A stretch of DNA of 64,000 nt, from positions 8,547,001 to 8,611,000 of the forward strand of contig NC_135200.1 of NCBI RefSeq assembly GCF_050948175.1. The letters are read 5' to 3'. Below, piece by piece: positions 38,158 to 49,203 of the stretch. The translations under genes were made by a program, and so were the position numbers. This stretch comes from Xylocopa sonorina (lineage: Eukaryota; Arthropoda; Insecta; Hymenoptera; Apidae). Position 1 is the first letter of the stretch; each line of letters opens with the position of its first letter. A model generated the notes under the pieces. The model made no database searches and was not told the DNA's origin. It saw only the letters and a list, made by a program, of their open reading frames with translations.

Positions 38158-38420
38158 GGAATAGCCAAGGACAGTGGACACTGGTGGACGACTGTGGACG
38201 ATTGTTGACGGCGATGGAATAGCCAAGGACAGTGGACACTGGTGGACGACTGTGGACGATTGTTGACGGCGGTGGAGTAGCCAAGGACAATGAACACTGA
38301 TGGACGATTGTGGACGATGGTGGAGTAGCCAAAGGTAGTGGACACTGGTGGATGATTGTGGACCGTAGTGGATGACTGTGGACGATGGTGGACGGCGGTG
38401 GAGTGGCCAAGAACGTACTG
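38158..38420. repeat. Minisatellite with a 58-bp unit
   Basis: A unit containing TAGCCAAGGACAGTGGACAC then TGGTGGACGACTGTGGACGA starts near 38162, 38220 and 38278, exactly 58 bp apart. It continues as shorter, altered units near 38326 and 38404. Within each unit GTGGACGA/GTGGACAC sub-repeats are visible. Because 58 is not a multiple of three, apparent open frames across it switch register and are not coding. Confidence 0.9.
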
Positions 38421-38450
38421 GTGGATACTGGTGAAACTACTCGAAAACTA

Positions 38451-38599
38451 CTGGCGCCATCTCTGTGGGAAGTAGCGAAACTAATTACCGACTAGTTTCA
38501 GCGCTTCTCCGAAAGATGGCGCTAGTGCTTCAGTAGTTCACTTCGCTGTCGATAACGCTGAGCGACCAGTTTGAGCACTTTTCACAGAGATGGCGCCAC
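38451..38599. repeat. Short element flanked by perfect 16-bp inverted repeats
   Basis: TGGCGCCATCTCTGTG at about 38451-38466 is mirrored by CACAGAGATGGCGCCA at 38584-38599. A third related motif, AGATGGCGCTAG, lies between them at about 38514. The layout resembles a small non-autonomous inverted-repeat element of about 150 bp. I saw no clear target-site duplication, and no transposase is present. Confidence 0.55.
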
Positions 38600-40115
38600 G
38601 GGTTCTAAAGTAGAGTCGGTAGCATCTGTCTCACTCTTTCTTGTAGCTTTCGTATATATCTTTCTCTCTCTCTCTTAACTCTAAAGCGGGAAATATACAA
38701 GAAATTACAATAAAACTAATAAAATGTACAGTAAATTACAAGAAAATTATGTAATAAAATGTACGAGAAATTACATTAAAACTAGTAAAATGTTTTATAA
38801 ATTAAAATAAATCTTAAGTTTTATATAATACGAATAGTTATGACATAATATTTCTTCTATCTATCGATACAAATAAATAGTCTAAGGTATATTTATATAA
38901 AAAATATAACAATTCCCCTAAAAATAATGAATACAATCGTTGCAGAATTAATATACAGGGTGATTCCACTACTAGTGTGACAAATTTTGATAATATTTCG
39001 TAAAATGAAATGAGCTTCATGACAGGGGATGCAGTCGCGAAGATGGTCCGACGAGAAAGAAGATGTCGACGGAAATCTATCCGCGCATCGGAAATCAGCG
39101 TTCGTGATTGGTTAATTCTAGTTGCAACTATGCGGAGGGAAATTCAACAATCATATTTCTACTAATTATAATAAAATAATAATTACTCTGTCAAGAAATA
39201 TTTATAAAATCTGAACAAGGAAGCCAGCATAGAATCTCAAATTGTCTGGGTATATCTTAAATTTTGCGAAACTACATACTAAGAAATTGTTGCTCTGTGT
39301 CAATTACTTGCACAGTTATAAATACGCAATAAAATATCCGAATTATATTTACTGTATTACGACCAGATTAAAAGTTGAAGCTAGTACAATATAATTAATT
39401 AAGAAATATCCTAGAAAAAGAACTATTATTATTAGTACATTTACCATTCAAACAATCTTCAATTATGAAATAGATATTAAGTTTCATTTATTATTAGGAT
39501 CGATATGTATAATCAGAAAGCATCTTGCAAAATCTAATTAGAATTAGTGTTTTCGTTAAACATCGACGTTCCCCTTTAAGTTCTATGAAGAGTAAGATGA
39601 CAAAGAAATTCGTAAACAATGCAGAGTAACGCGCGTAAAGCCTCACATTCATGGAACTATTTCATTTATTTCTACTCGAAGGTAGAATGAAGTTGAAGGA
39701 AATATCTGGTTACGGGCCTCGGGTGTCGCTATTACATACCTGGGAACGTTAATGCGACCTCTGTGCGCGATTGTCTGACATTTTGCGACGGCAACTGTAC
39801 GACTGAGTGCATACTCCATCGTGTTTTGTATTTTCGACTATACTGTACCATCATTGTGGTGATACGACTTAATGATCAATGTGATTTAGAAGGGCTCGAC
39901 AAAATGTAGACCCACGCCGTGCCCACTGCTGTTGAAGGCGTCGTCGGAGAGAAGCAACGATTTGGAACGGAAAATACGGACCGCAACATTTCTTAGAACG
40001 CGTATCGATCTTTCCGCAGGCAATGCATCTTCCTTGCCTGTCGTGCTATGTTTGTAAACTGTTGACCTTGCCTGTAGAAGATCGGTGAAAAATCGCCGGT
40101 TAATCACGATCAAGA
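38600..40115. other. 5' flank and probable 5'UTR of Atg1
   Basis: Starts with a TC-rich run at about 38660-38680 and AT-rich repeats built on TAAAATGTAC. CAGGGTGATTCC at about 38957 resembles the ends of degraded insect mobile elements (weak). The last ~350 bp are GC-richer and probably hold the Atg1 promoter and 5'UTR. No gene was found. Confidence 0.5.
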
Positions 40116-43100
40116 ATGGAAATCGTTGGTGACTACGAATACAACACAAAAGATCTGATAGGCCACGGCGCATTCGCTGTAGTCTTCAGAGGTAGACATC
40201 GTAAAGTGAGTTTTGTTTTTTTTTTTACCCCTTGATTATCGAAAGGTGATCATCGATGATATTGCAGAAAATGATTCGATTAGTCGTCGCCAGTGAGAAT
40301 AACCGTCTGTTCTTCGTTCCTTTTTCTTTAGAAACCAAATTTCGTAGTGGCAATCAAAAGTATCACGAAAAAAAGTTTGGCCAAGTCACAGAATCTACTC
40401 GGGAAGGAAATCAAGATTCTGAAGGTGCGTTGCTGCCCTCTTCTCTTCTGCCTGTATTCGTATTTTAACAGAAAAACTGTCTGCGCTGCGTTCGATGTTT
40501 TCATTTGGTTCACATTACCAGACGATTGGCTTTGTTTGATTTGTATAGTAGTATGATCTTCCGGAGGTGTGATTCAACTAAAATAATGGATTGTACAAGT
40601 ATAATACTTCACTTTATGTTTCATAAATTAATAATTTAGAGAGCATCGACATTTGCTATAAAGAAATGTGAATACTCGGAAGTAATACTTTTTTTTTTTT
40701 TTTAATAATAAAATCATTCATGTTTGATTTACACGGTTCAGAGTGTATTCATGCTCTTTAGTTTAATAACAACTGCATAATGAGTTTGATTGTTGACTAA
40801 AACATTATGTTTTAGGAATTAACAGAATTACATCATGAAAATGTTGTCGCGTTACTGGACTGTAAGGTTAGTATAAAAGTAGTATAAATATGAATGTTTA
40901 ATGCTTATAGATACAAGCATTAAACACTTTTAACTTTCTTTATTAATATTACCTAGTAATTATGCTGAACAACAAATTTCTTTCATAGGAATCTAATCAC
41001 AACGTCTTCCTGGTTATGGAGTATTGTAATGGTGGAGATTTAGCTGATTATTTAAGTGGTATGTATTTTAATAGAAGTATGTTTTATCAGAATATATTTA
41101 TATATTTATAACAGTAAAAAGTAACTGTACTGATTCGAATGCTTTATTTTTTATTGTTTATATTAGCGAAAGGCACACTTTCCGAAGATACTATCAGAGT
41201 GTTTCTAAAGCAATTAGCAGGTGCAATGAAAGCATTACATGCCAAAGGAGTAGTCCATAGAGATCTTAAACCACAAAACATTTTACTCAGTCATAATTGT
41301 GGTAAAGCTTGCCCACAGCCACACCAAATAACTTTAAAAATTGGTAAGTATCTGTTAATAATACTTTACTTTCAATTTAGATATACCTATAACTTTGCCT
41401 GAATTGAAACTATAAGAAAAAATTGATGTTTTTAAATTGTACTTCTTTTATGTTTCAGCGGATTTTGGTTTCGCAAGGTTTTTACAGGACGGTGTAATGG
41501 CTGCAACATTGTGTGGTTCACCAATGTATATGGCACCTGAAGTTATAATGTCACTTCAATACGATGCAAAAGCTGATCTCTGGTCTTTAGGAACAATAGT
41601 CTTTCAGTGTCTTACTGGGAAAGCTCCATTTCAGGCTCACACACCTCAAGCTTTAAAATTATTTTATGAAAAAAATGCCAATCTTGGACCTAAGTATGTC
41701 ATAATACGGATATATATTCTTTTAACAGAACCAAGAATTCATATTAATCCTTTTGATTCATTTCAGAATTCCACCCGGGACGTCACCTGAACTGTCAGAT
41801 CTTCTGATGGGTCTGTTGAGACGCAACGCTAGAGATCGTATGCCTTTCGACGAATTCTTTGGGCACCCTTTTCTTCAAGGTTCAAGAGAAAGTCCAAGTC
41901 CGGTTCCCGCTGAACTTCCTGCTTCTCCAGGGACGTTGGTAATTCAAGAAGGAGCTACGACGGTTACAAGATCCGAACCAGAAACAACCAGCCCGTGCTC
42001 CAGTCCTGAAGATGACTTTGTTCTTGTGCCAAGTGATCTCAGCAGTGACACCGACAATAACCCCAACACACAACAAGTAAAGTGAGTAATTTAGTAATAT
42101 TCTACGGAAATCTTTCTTTTTTTGTATTCACTTATCACAAGATATTATCGTTAACTGATTAGGTATATCAAACAAACGAGTAGAGAAGCAGTAAGTCCAC
42201 CGCGACCATGTTTCCTTCCCATTTCTGAACCAATCCCTGTTCCAACACAAAGAAGTATTGCACAACCTTCATCCCCCTTTACCAATATAAGATCAGGAAG
42301 TAGCGTCGTTCCTCGCTCACAACCTATCAGTATGAAACGCAGCGTGGATACTCATAGAAGTCACGCTCCTGATATCGGCTCTCTTAGCCCGCCTAGCGTT
42401 CAGTTTGTTATTGGCACACCACCTAATAGAAGGTATGCAAATGTTATGTGTCACAAATTGTTATATTCGCTGTAGAGATAAATTATTGTAACGCATATAC
42501 ATATAATTTTCTTTAATTTAACTCAGACTGAGTGAAACACCACCGCCGCCAAATACATGGCAAGTTAGTCCTGTTGCGAGGCATTCGCATACTTCCAGTG
42601 GCACATCACCGTTACGACGTTCAACTGGAAACAATAGTGCCTCCTCGCCGTTACTAACAGGACCACTGGCAGTGTTAGGCTCTCCTACATCGAGAGCGTT
42701 TCAAGATAACAATAACACATTGAGGCACTCGCCTGTTATTCCTTTCGGCACTAGGGCTGTTACTCTTCCTGAGATATCTGGTGAGTAGAGCGTATTATTT
42801 TCAAAAAGTATATATATGTATGTATAATTTACAGCAACGTGTTATGTGGAACATTGTTAAGTGATTATTAGTTTACTTTACATTTGCAGAAGCGGGTAGT
42901 TTTCAGAATCTTCTACCAGAAGTAAATCCTATAATAACAGACGATCGACCGTTAACGTTCATTGCGCCCGAACTACCAGAGGAAACACTTTTGGAACGAG
43001 AACACAACGAAATATTAGCGAAGTTAAACTTTGTTGTTGCATTATGCGAATGCGTATGCGAAGTAGCGAGAACGAGAGCAGGACCTTTGGGCGCACCTTT

Positions 43101-43839
43101 GGGCGGTATCGAGCAAGCAAGCACTGCTGCGACCAGAAGAAGAGCGGAACAAGTAATCCTACTCGTTAGGGCACTTCAGTGGTTGAGTTCTGGATTAAGC
43201 CTTGCAACTCAACAACTCAGAGCTGGTCGTTTACAGCCAACTGCTAGCGTTAAAGAAGGTAATATTAAAATTGTAATTAATCATGAATTGAAACTTGATG
43301 TTACAAAAGTGTAATTATATTTCAGTTGTGAATACAATGAACGAAAAATTCAGAATGTGCCTCACCGAATGTAAACAGCTCAATAGTGCTGGACTCCTTC
43401 ATCAAACAGGAGCTACTGCGGATAAAATTCTTTACAACCATGCCATTCAAATGGCAAGTATATATTTAATGTATTTTAATTTATATTTTTTCCACATGTT
43501 AAGTAAACGAACATGAAAGTGTTTATGTAAAGTTCTTTTTATTTTAATAGTGTCAGTCAGCAGCACTCGATGAATTGTTTGGCAATTCTGCAGAATGTTT
43601 TCAACGGTATCACACAGCACAGATATTATTGCATTCGCTATCACAACATGTCAGTCACAGTCAAGATAGAGCCCTTCTTATCAAATGTAATTAATTTTTG
43701 TATTTATTAGATTTTCTTATTCTGTTATTTAAATGAATCTATTAAAATATATTTCACTGTTTCAGACAAAGACGCTGTTGAAAAACGTTTGTATGTACTT
43801 CAGCAACAAGGTTACATTTATGCAACTGATCCTACATAG
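40116..43839 (+). CDS. Atg1: Autophagy-initiating Ser/Thr kinase Atg1/ULK1-2
   Basis: This kinase starts autophagosome formation in a complex with Atg13 and FIP200/Atg17, under TOR and AMPK control (family knowledge). Exons: 40116-40205, 40332-40424, 40816-40866, 40989-41058, 41167-41343, 41459-41693, 41767-42081, 42163-42432, 42527-42780, 42890-43258, 43326-43453, 43551-43686 and 43766-43839. They total 2262 nt, or 753 residues plus stop. The N-terminal kinase has the glycine loop IGHGAFAVVF, VAIK (Lys39), HRDLKPQN (132-139), DFG (162-164) and APE. A Ser/Pro-rich linker follows with the LC3-interacting motif DDFVLVP (Phe323). The C-terminal ULK domain includes MCQSAALDELF and LLHSLSQHV. The C-terminal domain excludes ULK3/ULK4. 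The donor of intron 11 is GC. The kinase look and C-terminus make this assignment very secure. Confidence 0.95.
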
Positions 43840-43993
43840 CGCTTGTGAAAATTGGCAGCAGAGTGCAGCGACCCGCCCAAACCCGTACCATGCTCGATAC
43901 CTCTCTTCTGTAAAATATTCTGCCCTATTCTGTATAAAAGCTGTTAATTCATTGATCATTATGATCATTACGCTACAAAGATGACATTGTAGA

Positions 43994-43999
43994 AATAAA
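43994..43999 (+). terminator. Polyadenylation signal of Atg1
   Basis: AATAAA lies 155 bp after the Atg1 stop codon, followed by AT-rich sequence. It predicts a short 3'UTR. Confidence 0.5.
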
Positions 44000-44138
44000 T
44001 TAAAGATATCGTACATATATATACATATATATATAGTAAAGTTTGTTAGATCTTACGCAGAATAGGGTAGACTATTCCGTGAAAGAGTACGAAAGTGATT
44101 CTATATAAGTTTCTTTGTATGATTTATTAACAATACGA

Positions 44139-44212
44139 ATAATGAATCATAATTATATATATAATATACGTATTATATATTATATATATAATATATGTAT
44201 ATTATAATGTAC
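44139..44212. repeat. AT-rich palindromic tract
   Basis: Alternating TATA/ATAT runs with short palindromes lie between the converging 3' ends of Atg1 and TSPO. The whole 43840-44429 gap otherwise holds only 3'UTR-like sequence. Confidence 0.7.
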
Positions 44213-44234
44213 GTATGTGGTTGATTAACTAACC

Positions 44235-44240
44235 TTTATT
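44235..44240 (-). terminator. Polyadenylation signal of TSPO
   Basis: TTTATT on the plus strand (AATAAA on the minus strand) lies about 190 bp beyond the TSPO stop. It predicts a transcript end about 240 bp from the Atg1 signal, so the two 3'UTRs nearly meet. Confidence 0.45.
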
Positions 44241-44429
44241 TCATATCAAACAATAAACAATGTGTATACTAATATAACATTGTGCGTTTAATGCAAGGCA
44301 CATTTCTTATTAAATAATGGTGATAACAGTAATTGTAAAAAGAAAAAAAAGTAAAGCATTGTTTTCATTAGGTGAGCCTCTATGTTAATCATCTGTAAGT
44401 CATCTGTAATAGAAGGATCATCAAGCATA

Positions 44430-45508
44430 TCATTCCTTTTTTCTATCCGCAGTTGCCTCAATGCTTGATTTGTTATCCCGGTAAATAGTATAATTCAAGG
44501 CTGTAGCAAGAGTAGTCCAAGCTAAATATGGTACAACCAAACAGCCAGCAACTGTATTCACATTGTAAAAGGCCACACCCATTAATGCAGTACTTCCCCA
44601 TAATAAAGCAATTTCATACAAAGCCTGGAAACCATAAAAGAGAATGATTAGAAAGATAATTGAAAAGAGGGTAGTATGTTTATTATTCTGTTGAAATACC
44701 CAATCTATTTTCCGTAATCCAAAGAACAATGGTGTCCAAGACCAATTTAGAATTAAATTAGTTCCATAAATAGAAAGTGGTACTATTGCTTCTTTGAAAC
44801 CACCACCGTCTCTCCATACTAAATATGAAGAGTATCCCATTGTACAATAAATAGTTGTCCATATCGGAGCAAATGCCCAGTTTGGTGGTGTCCAAACAGG
44901 CCTTTTTAAAGACTGTCAAATACCATTCAAATATTTATTATCCTTTTAAAATTAACTTGTTAATTGATTAAGAATAATGTCAATACAATAAATTGATGAC
45001 CAAAAGCAAGATCTATATTACAACTTTTTTCCATAGTATTGAACGATACTTTTTTTCTTCTGTATCAGTTATGATAACTGATATAAAGATACTAAGTTTC
45101 CATTAGTGTCTAGTTATTTTTCTAATTTAATATAACAAAAATGAAATGCCCAAAAATCTAGTTTACTTAAAAATAACATTTTATTCATTGATAACGACAA
45201 TAATCTAAAATTCAATTAACAAATGCAGTTATACAGTTACAGGTAATATATTGTGTAAAATCGTTGTACCTAATAATATATACAAATTGTACGCTTTTTT
45301 CTACATTGTATCAACTTAACGTGTAAACAGAAAATTGACTGGCCAGAAAATTTTATGTTACTGTATTTACATAGTTCCAACGATTAATCGATTTAATTAC
45401 CTCGTACCAAGGTTTAATACTTTTTTTAGTAAAGTAACTTCCAGCCCATCCTCCGATATTCGGATGAACAATACCTATCATGAGTGGCCAAGATATTTTT
45501 ACAGGCAT
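44430..45508 (-). CDS. Tspo: Translocator protein TSPO (peripheral benzodiazepine receptor)
   Basis: This is an outer mitochondrial membrane protein of five helices that binds cholesterol and porphyrins. Exons: 45401-45508, 44700-44912 and 44430-44624. They total 516 nt, or 171 residues plus stop, the usual family length. The start ATG at 45508 gives MPVKISWPLMIGIVHPNIGG. Family signatures follow: RPVWTPPNWAFAPIWTTIY, MGYSSYLVW, LNWSWTPLFFGLRKIDW, PYLAWTTLATALNY and the C-terminal YRDN. The second intron is only 75 nt, a multiple of three and free of stops. The conserved W|AL junction shows that it must be removed to give normal TSPO. Intron 1 is GT-AG (GAG|GTAATT to GACAG|TCT). Confidence 0.95.
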
Positions 45509-47280
45509 TCTTTTACTCACAAAGAAGTACTATTTAATTATCCGTAAAAATGAATGGTCGAATGTTTCTAACGGCGAGTAAACACGGGGATATACCACGC
45601 TACATAATGCGACTGACGTTCCTCCAGTAGTGTAACTACTTTGAAGGAGAAACACAGACACACTTATACATTTTCACATGACGTTTTCATTACCTACAGT
45701 GGTAATAACAATTAACAATTTGCAACATCATCAAGACTTATGTATACAACTTAACTTAAATTTCACTCATTTATTAGAAATAATACACTAACTAGACTGA
45801 ATAAATGCATCAAATAATTGTACGAGAAATAAAAATATACTTTCTAACGATCGATCGCTTCTATTTTAAATAAAATTTAAAGTTTAAAAGATAATAATGA
45901 AATTGCCATGTAATTGTTTACCAATATAATCTTATACGTTAAACTAGTTTCCCATATGTATCTTTACACGCGCTAACGGAGGAACGAACATAAATGTGTG
46001 TATATATATTTATGTAATTACAAAATCTGTTATTTTATTTCATATTAGGCAAATGATGCTTTTATTTACACACACATAATTTAATAAATACATTTAAGAA
46101 CAAATACGATTTATAATACACACATTTTAAGATGTCATGCACAACGAGTATAAGTGACTAATATCAGCAATGTGAATATGACGTGTGCGTGAATATATGT
46201 TATTATAATTAACTTATTATAACGGTACATGTATACATACACACACATGTATGTACGAAAATGCAAATAGAATTTTACGTATGAGAGTATCCCTCACTTT
46301 CTTGTCAATAGCTCTATTCGGAATATAATTAGAATTTAAAACAGCAAACCGCTAATATTTTGGAAGTACAAATTTGAATGTCAGCGGAAATTTTGTACGT
46401 CAGTAAACGTAAAATATAACGTTTTAAAGATCGCTTATTTGAAATGTTAAAAATGGATAAATTGTTTAATAGCTCTCAATACGAATGACTGATATTTCTA
46501 ACTACATTAATAATTATTTTTATTTTACCTCTACTTTCAAAACAAAATTAACAATAAATACGTGGTACTTTTGTTACAGATTACAAGAATAAGCATTGAG
46601 TGACATAGATGAACAATGGAAAATGCTCGTCAAGTTATGAAAGGGCGTGAAAGAATTACTTTAGAAGAATTCAACCAAGGCAAGTTAATTAGTACACGTT
46701 AGATAGTCTTGTGCTCGATGATAGTGGTACACTAAGAAAAATGTTAATACATGGCAAATACACAAAGATATTAATGACATTTCATCTATACCACGCATAG
46801 ACAAACGTGGCTCGTTTGCAAGTCTTCCTACCATACAGAAAAACTACATGTCTTGTAGAAATAGTAACACCGTTTATAAATAGGTGCAATGGGGTTCATA
46901 CATAGAAATATCTTAACGGTAAATGCTTGGGGCCACAGATGTTCTCAATTAGGACCTCCTTAAGTGTTTAGATTCGTATCACGATATATGAGACATGCGA
47001 TGTATCAAAATTAATTTCACCGTGAATGAAATGTTTTAGTAATAATATTAATATCTGTAAATGGATTAGACTCTTTAAACGGTTAAACTGTCAGAAAGAA
47101 GTAATCAAAGGAAAATTAAAATTTCTCTCGATACATGCCTCAAGTCTCATCTACTGCGAGGCAAATCACGTGTATAGGTTTTACTTTGTAGTTGAATGTA
47201 GTATACGAGCTTGCAATGCATGCTATTACAAACATGTTTACTAACATCCTGATTAAAAACTTTTGCCCGGATCTACATTA
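45509..47280. other. Intergenic region upstream of TSPO
   Basis: AT-rich sequence between the TSPO 5' end and the TMEM120 3' end. It includes ACACAC and TATA-type dinucleotide patches near 46000-46260. No gene or clear regulatory element was found. Confidence 0.6.
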
Positions 47281-47295
47281 TTTATTTATTTATTT
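47281..47295 (-). terminator. Polyadenylation signal cluster of TMEM120
   Basis: TTTATTTATTTATTT on the plus strand gives overlapping AATAAA hexamers on the minus strand, about 200 bp after the TMEM120 stop codon. Confidence 0.55.
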
Positions 47296-47491
47296 TTTTT
47301 TTTGGTTTTATTTCTGGACCTAAAATTACTCGGCACACGTCTGTAACTGATAATTCGTTATCATTTTAATTCCCATCCCCTCCCCACTGAAGTCTTTCAT
47401 TACCCTACTTGTTAAACGATTACTTTGTATCTTGTTCATTTTTGTTTTTTATTATACTTGCATCATTAAACAACTTTCACGAAATTTGATT

Positions 47492-49203
47492 TCATTCGTA
47501 TTTTTGAGCTTTTACATTTTTTTCCCCATTCACCTCTTTTTTACGTTCATGTTTAGACGCAAATACTCCAGGAAAATGAGATCTTACACGCTCCCTCAAT
47601 TTCTGACGAATTACCATGATAGTTGTTATTGTATTACCCAGAAATAGTACCAAGAACATGCAGCTAAGGACTAAAACGTGCCACGTAGCTTCTGGATGGC
47701 TCGTTAACGTGTACAATATGTATGCGTTATATAACTGAAATATGTATCCACCGAAAAGAAATGGCAATAAAAATGATAATCCGCGCCACATCCACGAATG
47801 GAAACCTTCAATGGTAATGTCCATATTATGTCTTTCACCTAACGCTTTCAGACGATACAAAACACCTCGCTGATAACAGAATTGCAGAGATTGTACTACA
47901 CCTGCAAACAAAATATATGTTATTTCTTATGTTTGAAGGAAAAGAGTACTATGAATTAGTTTAAATAAATAACTTACTTATATAAACATTGAACCACATA
48001 AATTGTTGCCTAAATGCATACCAAGGTCCTGTATTTGGCCACACTAATAAAACACCAGACACTACAGTTGAAAGGAAATGATGAAATCTCCACCAACCTT
48101 TGATTCTTGAACCATTTACCTTTAATATACTTTCTCTTATTGTTAATGTGCAATAATACCAAACTAAAAGAAACATAAAGCTAAGTTCCAAGGTCCTGAA
48201 ACATATATCGCCATGAAAGATTACTGCAAATAGTGTTACTTTTCCATGTTTTAATACGATATAAGCAATACACTACCTGATGTTAGTTACTATGTTTAAT
48301 ACAGATAAAATGAAACCAATTACAGAAAGAATTAGTTTAAACTTTTCATATTCATCTTTATACTTGAACCTAAAACATAAACAGATTGTTCATGAATGAA
48401 ATTTATGATATAAATTTCTTTTGGACAAAGCTCTAGTTACATTTATACTTACTTATCACTTTTGTTTAATATGGATACATTAACATTGCCTAAAATAATC
48501 TGAAGGTATGTGCCATTTGATTTTGGTAAAGTTTGCTCTATTTCATGGATCTGTTGTGACCTTTTTGCCATCTGCTCGCTTAAACCTTTTTGTGCCTCGC
48601 TTGCGTGTAGCCTTAACAAATATTAACCAAAACATACTTAATTGTTTGGATGAAATTGAAGTAGAATTTGTGCGATAGACTTAATTACTTACTGTTTGAG
48701 TGATTTTGATATTACACCCATTCTGTACTTTTGATGAGAAATTCCTTTCAAACATTTTGCTTGGAGTTCGGACACTTGTTCTAATTTTGCAAGATATTCT
48801 TTGTTCAGTGCCTGTGCAAAACAATTGAAATATCACCGTCGTTAAAACATTACAATATGGCAAGATTATTTGTACAACATAAATTGATTAACCAATAAAC
48901 AGTAACAAAAAAAAAAAAAAAATGAAGAATGTTCCATGATAAAACATTTAATACGTTCGTAAAGGTGTACGACGGAGAAAAGAACATTTGAATTTTGTAA
49001 TGTATTTTACAGAAAAGTTTTCATTCATCGGTTTCGGGTATGGATAAATAAAAAATGCACTTAACCTCACAGAAAATGGTCCAACGTGTTAATCACCAAC
49101 ATCAGTACCCAGGATTAACAAAAAATTATCTTACTTCTAATTCCTTGTACTCTTCTGCTAGGTCGTTCCAGTCTTTTAAACAGGACTCAACATCGATGTC
49201 CAT
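47492..49203 (-). CDS. Tmem120: TMEM120 membrane protein (TACAN/NET29 family)
   Basis: This is a six-helix membrane protein of the nuclear envelope and ER. Vertebrate members affect adipocyte genome organisation and bind coenzyme A; an ion-channel role has been proposed and disputed (family knowledge). Exons: 49135-49203, 48693-48811, 48453-48611, 48277-48369, 47978-48195 and 47492-47901. They total 1068 nt, or 355 residues plus stop, versus about 340 in vertebrates. The N-terminal half is a helical, probably coiled-coil region (LKDWNDLAEEYKELE, LAKLEQVSELQAKCLK). Then come LPKSNGTYLQIILGNVNV and KYKDEYEKFKL, then the membrane domain with LVWYYCTLTIRESIL and GERHNMDITIEGFHSWMWRG, all strongly typical. 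The C-terminus is lysine-rich. All junctions are GT-AG and in phase. Confidence 0.95.

Noticed and set aside
38133..38410. Open frames with STIVH and PPSTIV repeats
   Set aside because: Translation of the 58-bp minisatellite in several frames. The unit is not a multiple of three, so it is not a protein repeat.
38940..39070. CAGGGTGATTCC motif as a mobile-element end
   Set aside because: Only one end is seen, with no matching terminus, target duplication or coding remnant.
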